The notes below the pieces were generated by a model. The model did no database searches. It was not told the DNA's origin and saw only the letters and a list, made by a program, of their open reading frames with translations. A DNA stretch of 64,000 nucleotides from JBAZYK01 sp964582265 (GTDB taxonomy: Bacteria; Patescibacteriota; Gracilibacteria; UBA1369), in NCBI GenBank assembly GCA_964582265.1, contig CAZOQT010000002.1, forward strand, positions 8,879 through 72,878. Direction: 5' to 3'. Shown here in pieces: positions 8,656-17,142 of this stretch. The translations under genes were made by a program, and so were the position numbers. Position 1 is the stretch's first letter, and every line of letters begins with the position of its first letter.

Positions 8656-9837
8656 TTAGTTCATCTTCTTTCTGATGAAAGCTGGGATATCCAGTTCGGA
8701 TTCAGCGCTTTTAACGCTAGCAGGAATGTTTGGCGTTGCAGAAATTGAGCCATTTTGGTTACCCAATGAAACATGCTGGCGGATGATGCTGGCTCTTTCA
8801 CGTGGGCTGTCGTCAAAACCTGTAGCTACTACGGTGATTTTAACTTCGCCTGTGTAAGAATCGTTGATTACAGCACCAAAAATGATGTTAGCTTCTGGAT
8901 CTGCGGCTTCTGTAATAATTCTAGCAGCTTCATCAACCTCGAACATACTTAGATCGTTACCACCCGTAATATTGAATAGAACGCCTTTAGCGCCGTCAAT
9001 TGAAAGCTCGAGGAGTGGAGATTCAATAGCAGCTTTAGCAGCCTCAATAGCGCGATTTTCGCCTGTTCCGTAACCAATACCCATCAAAGCGGATCCGGCA
9101 TTTTCCATAACGGCTTTAACATCGGCAAAATCCACATTGATCATGCCATGTACTGTGATCAAATCAGCAATACCCTGAACACCCTGTCTTAATACATCAT
9201 CAACAACTGTGAAAGCTTCTGTAATTGGAGTTTTTTTGTCGATAATAGTGAGGATCTTATCGTTTGGAATAACGATGAGTGTATCAACTTTGCTCTTAAG
9301 ATTTTCCAACCCCTCTTCTGCTTGTGTGCGACGGCGATGACCTTCGAAAGAGAATGGTTTGGTAACAACGGCAATAGTCAAAATACCGAGTTCCTTAGCG
9401 ATTTCAGCAATAACTGGAGCGGCACCTGTACCCGTTCCTCCACCCATACCACAAGTAATAAAAACCATGTCTGCGCCTTCAATAGCCTGGCGAATTTCTT
9501 CTCCACTTTCTTCTGCTGCCTGGCGGCCAACATCCGGATTACTGCCTGCACCAAGGCCACGTGTTGTAGCCTTCCCAATGTTGATTTTAGTGCCTGCTTC
9601 TGAATGATACAAAGCCTGCGCGTCTGTATTTACAGCGATAAACTCAATTCCTCTTAAGTTCGCTTTGATCATGCGATTTGTGGAGTTGTTTCCACTACCA
9701 CCCACACCGATTACTTTAATGGTCGCAACTGGAGTGATTTCTGGGGTAATTTCCAGGCTCTTCTTGCCCAAATTACCGTTTCCAGAAAAAAGGTTTCTAA
9801 GATTGTCTTTAGCAGAATGATGTGATTGGTTAGCCAT
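8656..9837 (-). CDS. ftsZ: Cell division GTPase FtsZ
   Basis: 393 aa from the preferred ATG at 9837; an upstream in-frame TTG would add three residues. FtsZ polymerises into the cytokinetic ring. Visible motifs are GVGGSGNNSTNRMI (nucleotide-binding start), the tubulin signature GGGTGTGAAPVI, the T7 synergy region NVDFADVKAVM with its catalytic acidic residues, and a C-terminal tail ending ELDIPAFIRKKMN, the conserved peptide that binds FtsA. The N-terminal 30 residues before the core are Ser/His/Asn-rich and unstructured. It lies 142 bp downstream of ftsA in the same direction, and TAATTAC repeats precede its start. Confidence 0.97.
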   Translation of the reverse strand: MANQSHHSAKDNLRNLFSGNGNLGKKSLEITPEITPVATIKVIGVGGSGNNSTNRMIKANLRGIEFIAVNTDAQALYHSEAGTKINIGKATTRGLGAGSNPDVGRQAAEESGEEIRQAIEGADMVFITCGMGGGTGTGAAPVIAEIAKELGILTIAVVTKPFSFEGHRRRTQAEEGLENLKSKVDTLIVIPNDKILTIIDKKTPITEAFTVVDDVLRQGVQGIADLITVHGMINVDFADVKAVMENAGSALMGIGYGTGENRAIEAAKAAIESPLLELSIDGAKGVLFNITGGNDLSMFEVDEAARIITEAADPEANIIFGAVINDSYTGEVKITVVATGFDDSPRERASIIRQHVSLGNQNGSISATPNIPASVKSAESELDIPAFIRKKMN

Positions 9838-9840
9838 TTT

Positions 9841-9880
9841 GATCAATTAGTAATTAGTAATTTAGCAATTAATAATTGTG
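9841..9880 (-). repeat. TAATTAC-type short repeat upstream of ftsZ
   Basis: In the sense of ftsZ the sequence just before the start contains ACTAATTACTAATTG plus further AATTATTAATTG units with a 7-nt period. Similar tracts precede ftsA, yqeY and trxB. Confidence 0.5.
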
Positions 9881-9979
9881 TGTTTTTGTTTCGTTTTGGA
9901 GACCTTATTGTTAAAGAAGTTTTTTATATTTGTCAAACAAAACATTTATCTTTGTCGGGTTCAAGTTATTGGTTATTTT

Positions 9980-11218
9980 TTAAGGAAATAAGCCCTTGAC
10001 CCAATCCTTCATACCATCGAAACCTTTTTTGATGTTAAATCCTTTTAACGAAAAGCCGTAAGCGCGATTTTCTAAGCGGCTGCCCCATAAAATAAGACCT
10101 ATGGCAGTAGCATAGGCTGGGTCGTCAATTTTGTCCACTACTCCATCAAAATTTTGTGGAAAGCCAATCTGCACAGGAAGATTTAAAGTTTCACGGGCAA
10201 GATCAATAGTTCCAGGCATTTTAACACTTGCACCAGTCAAAACTACGCCCGCTGGAAGCATGCCATCACGATGGATTTTGGCGAGTTCATCTTTTACGAG
10301 AATGAAAATTTCATGATATCGGGCCTCGATAATTTCGGCCATGAGTTTTTTGGAAACTTTTTGTGTGTCGATTTTACTGAGCAATGAAAGGTCAATAACT
10401 TCGCGGTCACTAACGTCAGCAGGAGTACAAGTGCCATATTCAATTTTAATTTTTTCCGCAGTGTCAATTGAAGTGCGAAGACCAATGGCAATATCGTTAG
10501 TTATATTTTCGCCACCAACCGGGATTACGGCTGTATGAAGAGTTGTTCCTTCCTCAAAAACGCTAACGGAAGTGCTACCACACCCAACATCCACCACAAC
10601 AACACCAAGTTCCTTTTGGCGCTTACTTAAGACTGCTTCTGAACTTGCCAAACAGGATGGAATAATATCATCAATATCAACGCCGGCTTGCAATACACAT
10701 TTTTCAATGTTTTTAACAGCTGGCACAAGCCCTGTAATAATGTGAGCATCAACTTCCAAACGAATTCCGGTCATACCAACCGGATACTTAATGCCCTTCT
10801 GTTCATCCACGATGAAAGATTTTGGAATAATGCGTAAAATGCGACGGTTGCCCGGAATAGAAACTGCCTGCGCAGCTTCCAAAACACGATCAACATCGTC
10901 TTCTGTAATTTCGTTACCGGCATGAGAAACAGCAATAACGCCTTTGGAATTAATTGATTCAATATGATTTCCACCAATGCCAAGGAATACGTGATTGATT
11001 GGTTCGCCAGCCATTCTTTCTGCATCTTCAAGCGATGCGGAAATACTATTAATTGTTTCTTCCACATCAATAACCGCGCCTTTACGAAGGCCAGTAGAAG
11101 GGGCAATACCCACACCGATAATATTGGGTATTTGTGATTTTTCCTCAAGGGTTCCAACTACAGTTCTGATCTTGTTGCTGCCAATATCAAGACTTGCGAT
11201 TACTCGAGCTTTGGACAT
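9980..11218 (-). CDS. ftsA: Cell division protein FtsA
   Basis: 412 aa, normal length. This actin-like ATPase tethers FtsZ to the membrane. Visible signs: ASLDIGSNKIRTVVGT (phosphate-1), the SHS2 (1C) domain around residues 80-160 (INHVFLGIGGNHIESINSKG), VVVVDVGCGSTSVSVFEEG (phosphate-2), PAGVVLTGASVKMPG (adenosine region), and an amphipathic C-terminal helix FDGMKDWVKGLFP, the expected membrane-targeting sequence. Upstream gene of the ftsA-ftsZ pair. Confidence 0.96.
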   Translation of the reverse strand: MSKARVIASLDIGSNKIRTVVGTLEEKSQIPNIIGVGIAPSTGLRKGAVIDVEETINSISASLEDAERMAGEPINHVFLGIGGNHIESINSKGVIAVSHAGNEITEDDVDRVLEAAQAVSIPGNRRILRIIPKSFIVDEQKGIKYPVGMTGIRLEVDAHIITGLVPAVKNIEKCVLQAGVDIDDIIPSCLASSEAVLSKRQKELGVVVVDVGCGSTSVSVFEEGTTLHTAVIPVGGENITNDIAIGLRTSIDTAEKIKIEYGTCTPADVSDREVIDLSLLSKIDTQKVSKKLMAEIIEARYHEIFILVKDELAKIHRDGMLPAGVVLTGASVKMPGTIDLARETLNLPVQIGFPQNFDGVVDKIDDPAYATAIGLILWGSRLENRAYGFSLKGFNIKKGFDGMKDWVKGLFP

Positions 11219-11221
11219 CGG

Positions 11222-11256
11222 TTAATAATTAGTAATTAGTAATTAATAATTAGGAA
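11222..11256 (-). repeat. TAATTAC-type short repeat upstream of ftsA
   Basis: In ftsA sense: TAATTATTAATTACTAATTA followed by CTAATTATTAACCG, ending at the start codon; same 7-nt period as upstream of ftsZ. Confidence 0.5.
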
Positions 11257-11497
11257 TGTAAACTTTTGAAAGTTTATGTTTCCTAAAAGCTTTTTGAAAA
11301 GCGATAAAACTTTTGGGTGTATATTTTTAATGCACTCGCGTTGCTCGTGCATAGCGTCAAGATTTTATCTGAAAAAGATTTTTTTTACAACAGAAAATCA
11401 GCACAAAAATGGCTTTGCGTAGATCATATCGCAGGCCATGAAGTAACAACCCACACAGAATCAAAATCGAACAATTTTGGCTCTATGTAATGAAATT

Positions 11498-11590
11498 TTA
11501 GAGGGTCAAACTAAAACCAAGCGCTCTCATCAGCAGCAGTCCAAAAAAAACGATTGTCACAAAAAAGAAATTCTTCTTGATTTGTTGCAT
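11498..11590 (-). CDS. Possible 30-aa single-span membrane micropeptide
   Basis: An ATG-initiated frame of 30 codons with a basic start (MQQIKKN), a continuous hydrophobic stretch (FFFVTIVFFGLLLM), then RALGFSLTL and a stop. This is the layout of a small single-pass membrane peptide. There is no Shine-Dalgarno sequence and no homologue I can name, so a chance frame is possible. It would be transcribed towards ftsA. Confidence 0.3.
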   Translation of the reverse strand: MQQIKKNFFFVTIVFFGLLLMRALGFSLTL

Positions 11591-11684
11591 TTTGGTGTTT
11601 GATATTAAGTTTGCACTTCTAATATTCTGACATATTTTTACAATTTAGTCAAGGCTCAGTGTAGCGATGGGCTGTTTTTGCTAT

Positions 11685-12602
11685 TTAAAAAAGGCTTTGT
11701 TGAATGGAATTTTCAAAGCCATTATCAATTTCCACAAGGTCTTTAAACTCCATCAATTTATTTAAAAAGCCTCTGAATTCGATATCTTCCAGGTAACTTT
11801 TTACCTTTGCGTATGACATTTTTCTGAATCGGCATTTTTCAAAATTAATGTCGATAGGTACTTCACGCACTATTGTGGCCAACTTTTTACTAAAGAGCGC
11901 ATCTTCTCGCCCTTCTTCAAATTTTTGACGCTGGGAGGGCGTTAATTCGTCAATGTGGGCGTAAATATTTTCAAGATGCTCATATTTTTGCAACAATGAA
12001 ACCGCCTGAACGTCGCCGATGCCATTAATGCCCTTAATGTTATCGGAGGGATCACCTTTTAGGGCTTTATAGTCAACAATTTGCGCAGGAGTAATGCCAA
12101 GTTTTTCTTTAACCAAGGCAGGGGAGTAATCTATTACCTTGCTTAAGCCACTTATGGGAACACGAACATGAATTTTATCTGTAACTAGCTGAAAAGCGTC
12201 CTTGTCTCCGGTAATAATAAGGGACTGAAAATCCATTTTTTCCGCCTGTGTAGCCAAAGTGCCAATAAGGTCATCGGCTTCATAACCAGGCAATTCAAAA
12301 GTGGCGATATTCATTATATCCAATCCCTGTTTTAAGCGGGGAAGTTGTGGATATAGTTCCGCTGGAGGGGCTTTCCTTTGAGCTTTGTAGCCATCGTATT
12401 CCAGATGACGATGAGTTTTTTCGGCAGAATCAAAAGCTACCGCTATGTAATCTGGCCGCTCCTGCTTTAAAACCTGAAAAGTCATCTTAAGAAAGCCATA
12501 AATGGCATTTGTATATTCTCCTTTACTGGTCTTAAATAGTGGAAGCGCATGAAATGCACGATAGAAAATTGCGTTCCCGTCAATCAGAATGAGTTTTGGC
12601 AT
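11685..12602 (-). CDS. Stand-alone 5'-3' exonuclease (FEN-type, PolI N-domain homologue)
   Basis: 305 aa. Structure-specific 5' nuclease that removes primers and flaps during lagging-strand synthesis. Motifs: MPKLILIDGNAIFYRAFHAL (metal Asp), VAFDSAEKTHRHLEYDGYKA (Asp and Arg/Lys of the arch), PGYEADDLIGTLA (the ExxDD metal cluster), ITGDKDAFQLV, and the helix-hairpin-helix region DYKALKGDPSDNIKGINGIG. It stops after the nuclease domain with no polymerase region, so it is a complete short exonuclease rather than PolA. It ends 431 bp before the convergent 12694 gene would begin on the other strand, with that gene read divergently. Confidence 0.93.
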   Translation of the reverse strand: MPKLILIDGNAIFYRAFHALPLFKTSKGEYTNAIYGFLKMTFQVLKQERPDYIAVAFDSAEKTHRHLEYDGYKAQRKAPPAELYPQLPRLKQGLDIMNIATFELPGYEADDLIGTLATQAEKMDFQSLIITGDKDAFQLVTDKIHVRVPISGLSKVIDYSPALVKEKLGITPAQIVDYKALKGDPSDNIKGINGIGDVQAVSLLQKYEHLENIYAHIDELTPSQRQKFEEGREDALFSKKLATIVREVPIDINFEKCRFRKMSYAKVKSYLEDIEFRGFLNKLMEFKDLVEIDNGFENSIQQSLF

Positions 12603-12635
12603 AGCGCCTGGATACTAGCATTTATCCGATTTTTT

Positions 12636-12644
12636 TGCTATAAT
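12636..12644 (+). promoter_or_regulatory. Extended -10 promoter element for 12694 gene
   Basis: TGCTATAAT, an extended -10 (TGnTATAAT), lies 50 bp upstream of the GTG at 12694. No convincing -35. It supports the small gene downstream as real. Confidence 0.5.
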
Positions 12645-12693
12645 TATTAGATACATTTCAGACATACTCCTTCCCAAAAATAACCAAAAAACT

Positions 12694-13248
12694 GTGGGCC
12701 GCACTGAACTTCAAAAATTATTGGAACAGAAAAAAATGACCAAGAAGCAAATTCTTGGGCACTTTTGGCCTCAAGAAAAAAATACAAAAAATGATTCCGC
12801 GCTTTTGGTAATTTTGGCACCAAAAAATGATTCCGCACAAAAACAGATTTTAACTGAAATGCTTAATGGGTTAATGGTATTGCCCATGCACAGTCTTGTA
12901 ATAAGTGACGAAGCCTCACCAATTGATGTAAAAGATACAAAAATTGCCTGGTGCAGTGCGACAAAATCACAATTGGAAAAATATTTATTGGCAGCAGATC
13001 TTGGACTAACTTTTGAAGAACATCAAACATTAATCCAGGATTTTTTTAATAAGGGGGTAGTGGCAGTGGGACATGAAAAATCCCCATTACTTGCAAATTA
13101 TCGCCCAAATGAAGAAACGGGAAATAGTTTTACGTTTGATAGCCTTAATCCTTGGGCTATTTTTTTGGCGCTCGTGCGCGCCTGTGAGACGTTCAAATTC
13201 CCTTACGATTGGCAACACATTATTCGTGGGATTTTAAAGGTAAGATAA
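12694..13248 (+). CDS. Hypothetical protein resembling the C-terminal part of a GT-B (glycogen synthase-like) domain
   Basis: 184 aa from GTG (first in-frame ATG is codon 15). The second half (KYLLAADLGLTFEEHQTLI ... GHEKSPLLANYRPNEETGNSF ... NPWAIFLALVRACETFKF ... WQHIIRGILK) follows the order of a GT5/GT4 C-terminal lobe: 'AAD' helix, acceptor loop, 'GN/GF-F' and the final helices. The conserved catalytic Glu segment (E-x7-E) is absent and there is no N-terminal Rossmann lobe, so it cannot be a working glycosyltransferase alone. It may be a regulatory or degenerate remnant. Family assignment is by eye and uncertain. Confidence 0.55.
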   Translation: MGRTELQKLLEQKKMTKKQILGHFWPQEKNTKNDSALLVILAPKNDSAQKQILTEMLNGLMVLPMHSLVISDEASPIDVKDTKIAWCSATKSQLEKYLLAADLGLTFEEHQTLIQDFFNKGVVAVGHEKSPLLANYRPNEETGNSFTFDSLNPWAIFLALVRACETFKFPYDWQHIIRGILKVR

Positions 13249-13282
13249 TTTTGCGCGAGGACTGCTGAATAACAGCATAGGA

Positions 13283-13651
13283 TTAATCGAGTGATCCGCC
13301 TGTTGGACTATTATTCTGATTAGCTATATTGGTGATATTCTGGATAATTTCGCTAAAGTTGATGTATTTGATAATATCCAATCCTAGGAATCCTTTGCCA
13401 ACAAATTGCACGATTAAAACAGAAAGTACGGTAATGATTAAGCCAATAATAGCGTAACGAATTGTGCTTACAGCCTGTTTAATTTTATCTTCTGCACCTC
13501 CAGAAAGGATGAAAGAAATTCCTCCAATAAAAATAAAGACTACAGATAAAAGGCCAGCGATTATAATTGCATAAGCAAGCCCTTTGTTGATAATCTCAAC
13601 AATGTTATAATTTTGAGCAGTACCAAGAATAGAATTATTCGCATCAGGCAT
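13283..13651 (-). CDS. T4SS-type pilin-like small membrane protein
   Basis: 122 aa with a short N-terminus and two strong transmembrane helices, around residues 25-50 (GLAYAIIIAGLLSVVFIFIG) and 65-90 (AIIGLIITVLSVLIVQFVG). They are separated by a short loop SGGAEDKIKQAV. This matches the VirB2/TrbC-like 'T4SS pilin' family that is common in Patescibacteria, usually annotated without an experimentally shown role. C-terminus is Asn-rich. It lies downstream of rpsP and the KH gene in the same direction (67-bp gap). No other T4SS components are in the window. Confidence 0.7.
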   Translation of the reverse strand: MPDANNSILGTAQNYNIVEIINKGLAYAIIIAGLLSVVFIFIGGISFILSGGAEDKIKQAVSTIRYAIIGLIITVLSVLIVQFVGKGFLGLDIIKYINFSEIIQNITNIANQNNSPTGGSLD

Positions 13652-13718
13652 GTTGTATTGTGTGTTAATTGCGAAGCTTAGTAATGGGCTTTATACCCGT
13701 GGCTACGCGAAATTTATA

Positions 13719-14015
13719 TTATATAGACATTTCGGTTATTTCTGTTCCTTCTGGTTCAACAATTTTCAAGTTTACGCGAGCATTATTTTTAGAACCAATT
13801 ACTCGCAACAAAATGCGTAAAGATTTTGCAGTTTGACCAGCTTTACCAATAATTTTCCCCATATCTTCTTTTGCTACTTTCAAAGTAATTAGCACACCCA
13901 TTTCATCTACTGCCCTTGTCACAACCACCTGGTCCGGATGTTCTACGATTTGTTTTACAACAAATTCGACGAAGTCTCGATCAGGCCCCTGAGTTACATC
14001 TTTCATTGCATCCAT
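13719..14015 (-). CDS. KhpA-like KH-domain RNA-binding protein
   Basis: 98 aa. KH domain with the GxxG loop in KEDMGKIIGKAGQTAKSLRI, followed by LLRVIGSKNNARVNLKIVEP. This is the layout of KhpA/YlqC, often encoded next to rpsP, as here (112 bp downstream of S16). KhpA binds RNA, often with KhpB, and affects cell division and small-RNA metabolism in other bacteria. The N-terminal 35 residues (DVTQGPDRDFVEFVVKQIVE) are slightly longer than in the shortest homologues. Confidence 0.88.
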   Translation of the reverse strand: MDAMKDVTQGPDRDFVEFVVKQIVEHPDQVVVTRAVDEMGVLITLKVAKEDMGKIIGKAGQTAKSLRILLRVIGSKNNARVNLKIVEPEGTEITEMSI

Positions 14016-14127
14016 AATTTAATTCAATTATAAATTATAAATTATAATTATGTCTCCTGAATGTTCTTTTTGGGGGCTGATGATCCGATATCACTGAAAA
14101 TCATGCGGGAAATCGCCCACTGATTCT

Positions 14128-14454
14128 TTATTTTGCGGCTGGAGCTCCTGCAGCAGCAGCTTCTGCACCCTTTTTCTTAGTACGTGTAGGACGGACTGCA
14201 ATGTATTTTTCCATGTTACCAAAACCTTTATTTTTTAACAAAGAAGCTACGGTAGCAGATGGCTTTGCACCTTTGCTAATCCAATATTCAATACGATCTT
14301 TTTTGATTTCAAGATTCTTATTTTTGGTAGCTGGCTGATAATTGCCAAGAAGTTCTAAAAATTTACCTTTTACAGCGTTTGTGTGTTCTGCAACAACAAT
14401 GCGGAAGCTTTCTTGTGCGGTTTTACCGGTTCTAGTGAGTCTGATTTTTAACAC
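14128..14454 (-). CDS. rpsP: Small ribosomal subunit protein bS16
   Basis: 108 aa. Starts MLKIRLTRTGKTAQESFRIV and contains GNYQPATKNKNLEIKKDRIE and YWISKGAKPSATVASLLKNKG, the standard S16 pattern. C-terminal tail is Lys/Ala-rich (KKKGAEAAAAGAPAAK), a low-complexity extension common in this family. First gene of a probable rpsP-khpA transcript driven by the promoter at 14489-14516. Confidence 0.96.
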   Translation of the reverse strand: MLKIRLTRTGKTAQESFRIVVAEHTNAVKGKFLELLGNYQPATKNKNLEIKKDRIEYWISKGAKPSATVASLLKNKGFGNMEKYIAVRPTRTKKKGAEAAAAGAPAAK

Positions 14455-14488
14455 GATTGATAGATAATAATGAACTAAAAGTGGCTTA

Positions 14489-14516
14489 AGTGTAGCTCAG
14501 ATATGGGGTTTGTCAA
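14489..14516 (-). promoter_or_regulatory. Predicted sigma70 promoter for rpsP
   Basis: On the minus strand: TTGACA (14511-14516), a 16-nt spacer, TACACT (14489-14494), 35 nt upstream of the rpsP ATG. Confidence 0.65.
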
Positions 14517-14539
14517 GGTTTTAGAACAGCTTTTTGAAC

Positions 14540-15082
14540 TTAAGCCTGCCATTTTTCCTCCTTAACCTTTTGGTGGTGATTGAGGTAACGAGCCAGAACA
14601 AACAAAAAATCTGAAAGGCGATTTAGATATGGTATAAGCGCTAAATTCAATTTCTCTTTTGAGTTTAAAGAGACGATCACGCGTTCGGCTCTGCGACAAA
14701 TGGTGCGAGACAAATGAATTTGAGCGGCAGGAATTGAGCCACCGGGCAAAATAAAATTTTTAAGCTGGGGAAGTTTGGATTGAAGCTTGTCGATCCAGGA
14801 TTCTAATTCTTGTGTTTTGGAAGGACGCAGGCGAATGGCAGTTGACTTTTGAATGTTTATGGGAGTCGCTAAATCTGCACCAACCGTAAACAGATCCTGC
14901 TGAATTTGATTAAGCATTTCCTGGATTTGGGGCATAGAGATGTGCGCACTCGCAAGGCCTATGGTTGCATTTAATTCATCGACCTGCCCAATGGCTTCAA
15001 TGCGCAAAGAATCCTTGGAAATGCGTTTCCCGCCTAGTAATCCAGTGTCTCCATGGTCGCCGGTTTTGGTGTAAATTTTCAT
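14540..15082 (-). CDS. PduO-type cob(I)alamin adenosyltransferase
   Basis: 180 aa. Transfers the adenosyl group of ATP to cob(I)alamin to make coenzyme B12. Signature N-terminus MKIYTKTGDHGDTGLLGGKR (the TKxGDxGxT ATP-binding motif), IEAIGQVDELNATIGLA, and the C-terminal helix pattern HLSRTICRRAERVIVSL ... YLNRLSDFLFVLARYLN (the RRAER and YLNRLSD motifs). Full length. Its ATG overlaps the aminotransferase stop (ATGA at 15079-15082), so the two are translated from one mRNA. The presence of this gene implies at least one adenosylcobalamin-dependent enzyme elsewhere in the genome. Confidence 0.93.
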   Translation of the reverse strand: MKIYTKTGDHGDTGLLGGKRISKDSLRIEAIGQVDELNATIGLASAHISMPQIQEMLNQIQQDLFTVGADLATPINIQKSTAIRLRPSKTQELESWIDKLQSKLPQLKNFILPGGSIPAAQIHLSRTICRRAERVIVSLNSKEKLNLALIPYLNRLSDFLFVLARYLNHHQKVKEEKWQA

Positions 15083-17132
15083 ATCTCTTTTAATTGTGAA
15101 AGTAAAATTTCTGTTTCCTGCTGAAGTTGCTCAAGCTGCTTTTCACCGCCAAGTGAAAGTCGAATTGAGTATTTTTCGCCGCCATAAATTTCCATGGGCA
15201 TGAAGGCGATGCCTTTTTGGCGCGCCATTTGGAGAGAAAACTCTTTCATGTCTGTGATTTTATTTTTTAAAAATGGAACTTTTATTTCCAGGTAAAAAGC
15301 GCCTTCGGGCTTAACGTATTCAATCCCGTTGGCATCCATAATAGCTGTTACTTTTTGCACACGCTGATCAACTTCGGCATTTATCTCACGCAGGAGTTTT
15401 AGATAGCTTAAGCGATCTTCCATTAACTTATTTGCGAAATAAAAAGCAAGACTGCTGGGGAGTTCCTGTGAATAAGCCTCATCAATGCTATTTGTAAAAC
15501 GATCATCAGCATAAATTATTCCTCCAAGGCGCGCACCTGCCATGCCGAGACCTTTTGACGCTGTAACTGCACAAAAAATTTTTTTAAGAAATGTGCGCGC
15601 CAACTGTCCTGTTTCCGCCATCTGATCGGCACAATCAAAGAGTGTAACGGGCGCCTGAGCCTTTTGCTCTAAAGGTTCTAGAGGTGACCCCATGTTTTTT
15701 TGCCTCACAATGTGGATGTAGCAGGCATCATCAACCAAATAAACATTATATTTTTCCGCNNNNNNNNNNTAAGAAATGTGCGCGCCAACTGTCCTGTTTC
15801 CGCCATCTGATCAGCACAATCAAAGAGTGTAACGGGCGCCTGAGACTTTTGCTCTATAGGTGACCCCATGTTTTGTCGAACTATGTGGATGTAGCAGGCA
15901 TCATCAACCAAATAAACATTATATTTTTCCGCTATCTGTAATAGCTGCCGCAAAGTTCTATCAGAATAAACCACTCCACTTGGATTATTTGGCGTATTGA
16001 TTGTTAAAGCCGTATTTGTTTTTTTGCCATCATTAGTTAATTCTTTTATTTTTTCTTCCAGAACCTCTAAGTTTGGTTGCCCATTTGGTGTTGCGGGCAA
16101 GCTAATTAAAGGCAAGCGGGTATACACGTTGTTATAGGTCCAATGCGGCTTAAAAAGCAGCATATTTTCTATACCCTCATGCAGTAAAATGTCTTCAATA
16201 ATGTTCAAAGCCTGTCTTCCGCCCCCATTTCCTGCCTGCATTTTGATATCTTCGTGTTCGGTCAGATGTTCAAAAAAACAGTGTAGAAAATATTTGGAAA
16301 ATTTTTTCTTTAAAGTTTCTGCCTCTTCAATCAGCGCAGAAGTTGGATCACTATATATAAGTGATAAGAAGCCAATCAAGTCGCCTAAAGAATTCTTATC
16401 AGAATCTGCCTCAATATCCATGCCCGAAATTCCCATTTCATTTTCGCCTCCGCTTTCTAAATATTTTTGAAATTTACGATCTGAAATAAGTTCATAAAGA
16501 TCTTCTTGCGGGGTTGATGGCGTACCAAGCAAAGATGTATGCAAACCCTGAATCGCAGAAATTATTTTTGCTGGGCCCAAGAAAACACAAAGGCTGCAAC
16601 GCTCCGTGATTGGGTTACTGAAAAGAATTAAATTTGAATGCAATAAAGTAAGCCCACTTGTTGCATCTACCTTTGTTAATGGAATTAAATCATTTTCGTT
16701 TACCGCAATTAACGGATCCCCAAACTTGGCAATATCCGGATCATCAACAGACTTTATTTTATAATTTTGCCAAAGCTGCATAGCCTTTCTAACACCTCCA
16801 GAAATTAATGTTGAACTTATGTCATTGGGTAATTTCTTTTTAAAAGAAGGCGAAAGTAAATCACGTCCACCAGGAGTTTCATATCGGCCCATTTCAAAAA
16901 TCATTTTGTTTACCTTCCAAAAAAGTTCTGATTCCATGGTGCCTTCTTTGAATGGATTTTCCAGACAACCAAGCAAAATTTCGATTTGGCGTAAGCGGAT
17001 ATTTGGTGAGGTAGGAGGTGTTCCAATGCTAAAATCAACACCACTTTCACCTGAGCGCTCCAATATAAATTGACGCAAGGCCGAGGTAACCTGAAATACA
17101 AATGGACCAGCGTTTTGTGAAGTTTGACTCAT
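15079..17132 (-). CDS. PLP-dependent class I/II aminotransferase, interrupted by an assembly gap
   Basis: Fold-type I aminotransferase, product unknown. The preferred ATG is at 17132, 10 bp after yqeY. Motifs: NTPNNPSGVVYSDRTL (NPxNPxG), NVYLVDDACYIHIVRQ (the Asp that pairs with the PLP nitrogen) and AVTASKGLGMAGARLGG (Schiff-base Lys plus Arg). The reading frame is broken at 15760-15769 by Ns, and about 55 residues (from VYLVDDACY to ARTFL) are present twice with slight differences, once on each side. The real gene almost certainly has one copy, giving about 620 aa. That is longer than a typical 400-aa aminotransferase because of roughly 150-200 extra N-terminal residues. Middle gene of yqeY-aminotransferase-pduO. 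Confidence 0.8.
15585..15932. repeat. Near-identical duplicated flanks of an assembly gap
   Basis: 15585-15759 and 15770-15932 are the same stretch of the aminotransferase gene. They differ at a few bases and by a net 12-nt length difference around 15660-15710 (right copy 15848-15890). This is best read as two strain variants of one contig end that were not merged, not as a biological tandem duplication. Confidence 0.8.
15760..15769. other. Assembly gap (10 N)
   Basis: Ten Ns of conventional scaffold-gap style; the true distance is unknown and probably negative because the flanks overlap. Confidence 0.98.
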
Positions 17133-17142
17133 TTTTTTGGCA

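Larger units (their letters stand above)
11219..11684. other. 466-bp spacer upstream of ftsA
   Basis: AT-rich spacer between ftsA and the exonuclease gene. It holds TAATTA-type repeats next to ftsA (11222-11256), one possible micro-ORF (11498-11590, minus), and otherwise nothing I can assign. No other coding sequence is apparent on either strand. Confidence 0.5.

Noticed and set aside
11685..12602. Truncated DNA polymerase I
   Set aside because: The protein ends naturally after the nuclease domain, and stand-alone exonucleases of this size are known.
15585..15932. Biological tandem duplication in the aminotransferase gene
   Set aside because: The copies flank an N gap and differ like strain variants; an assembly cause is simpler.
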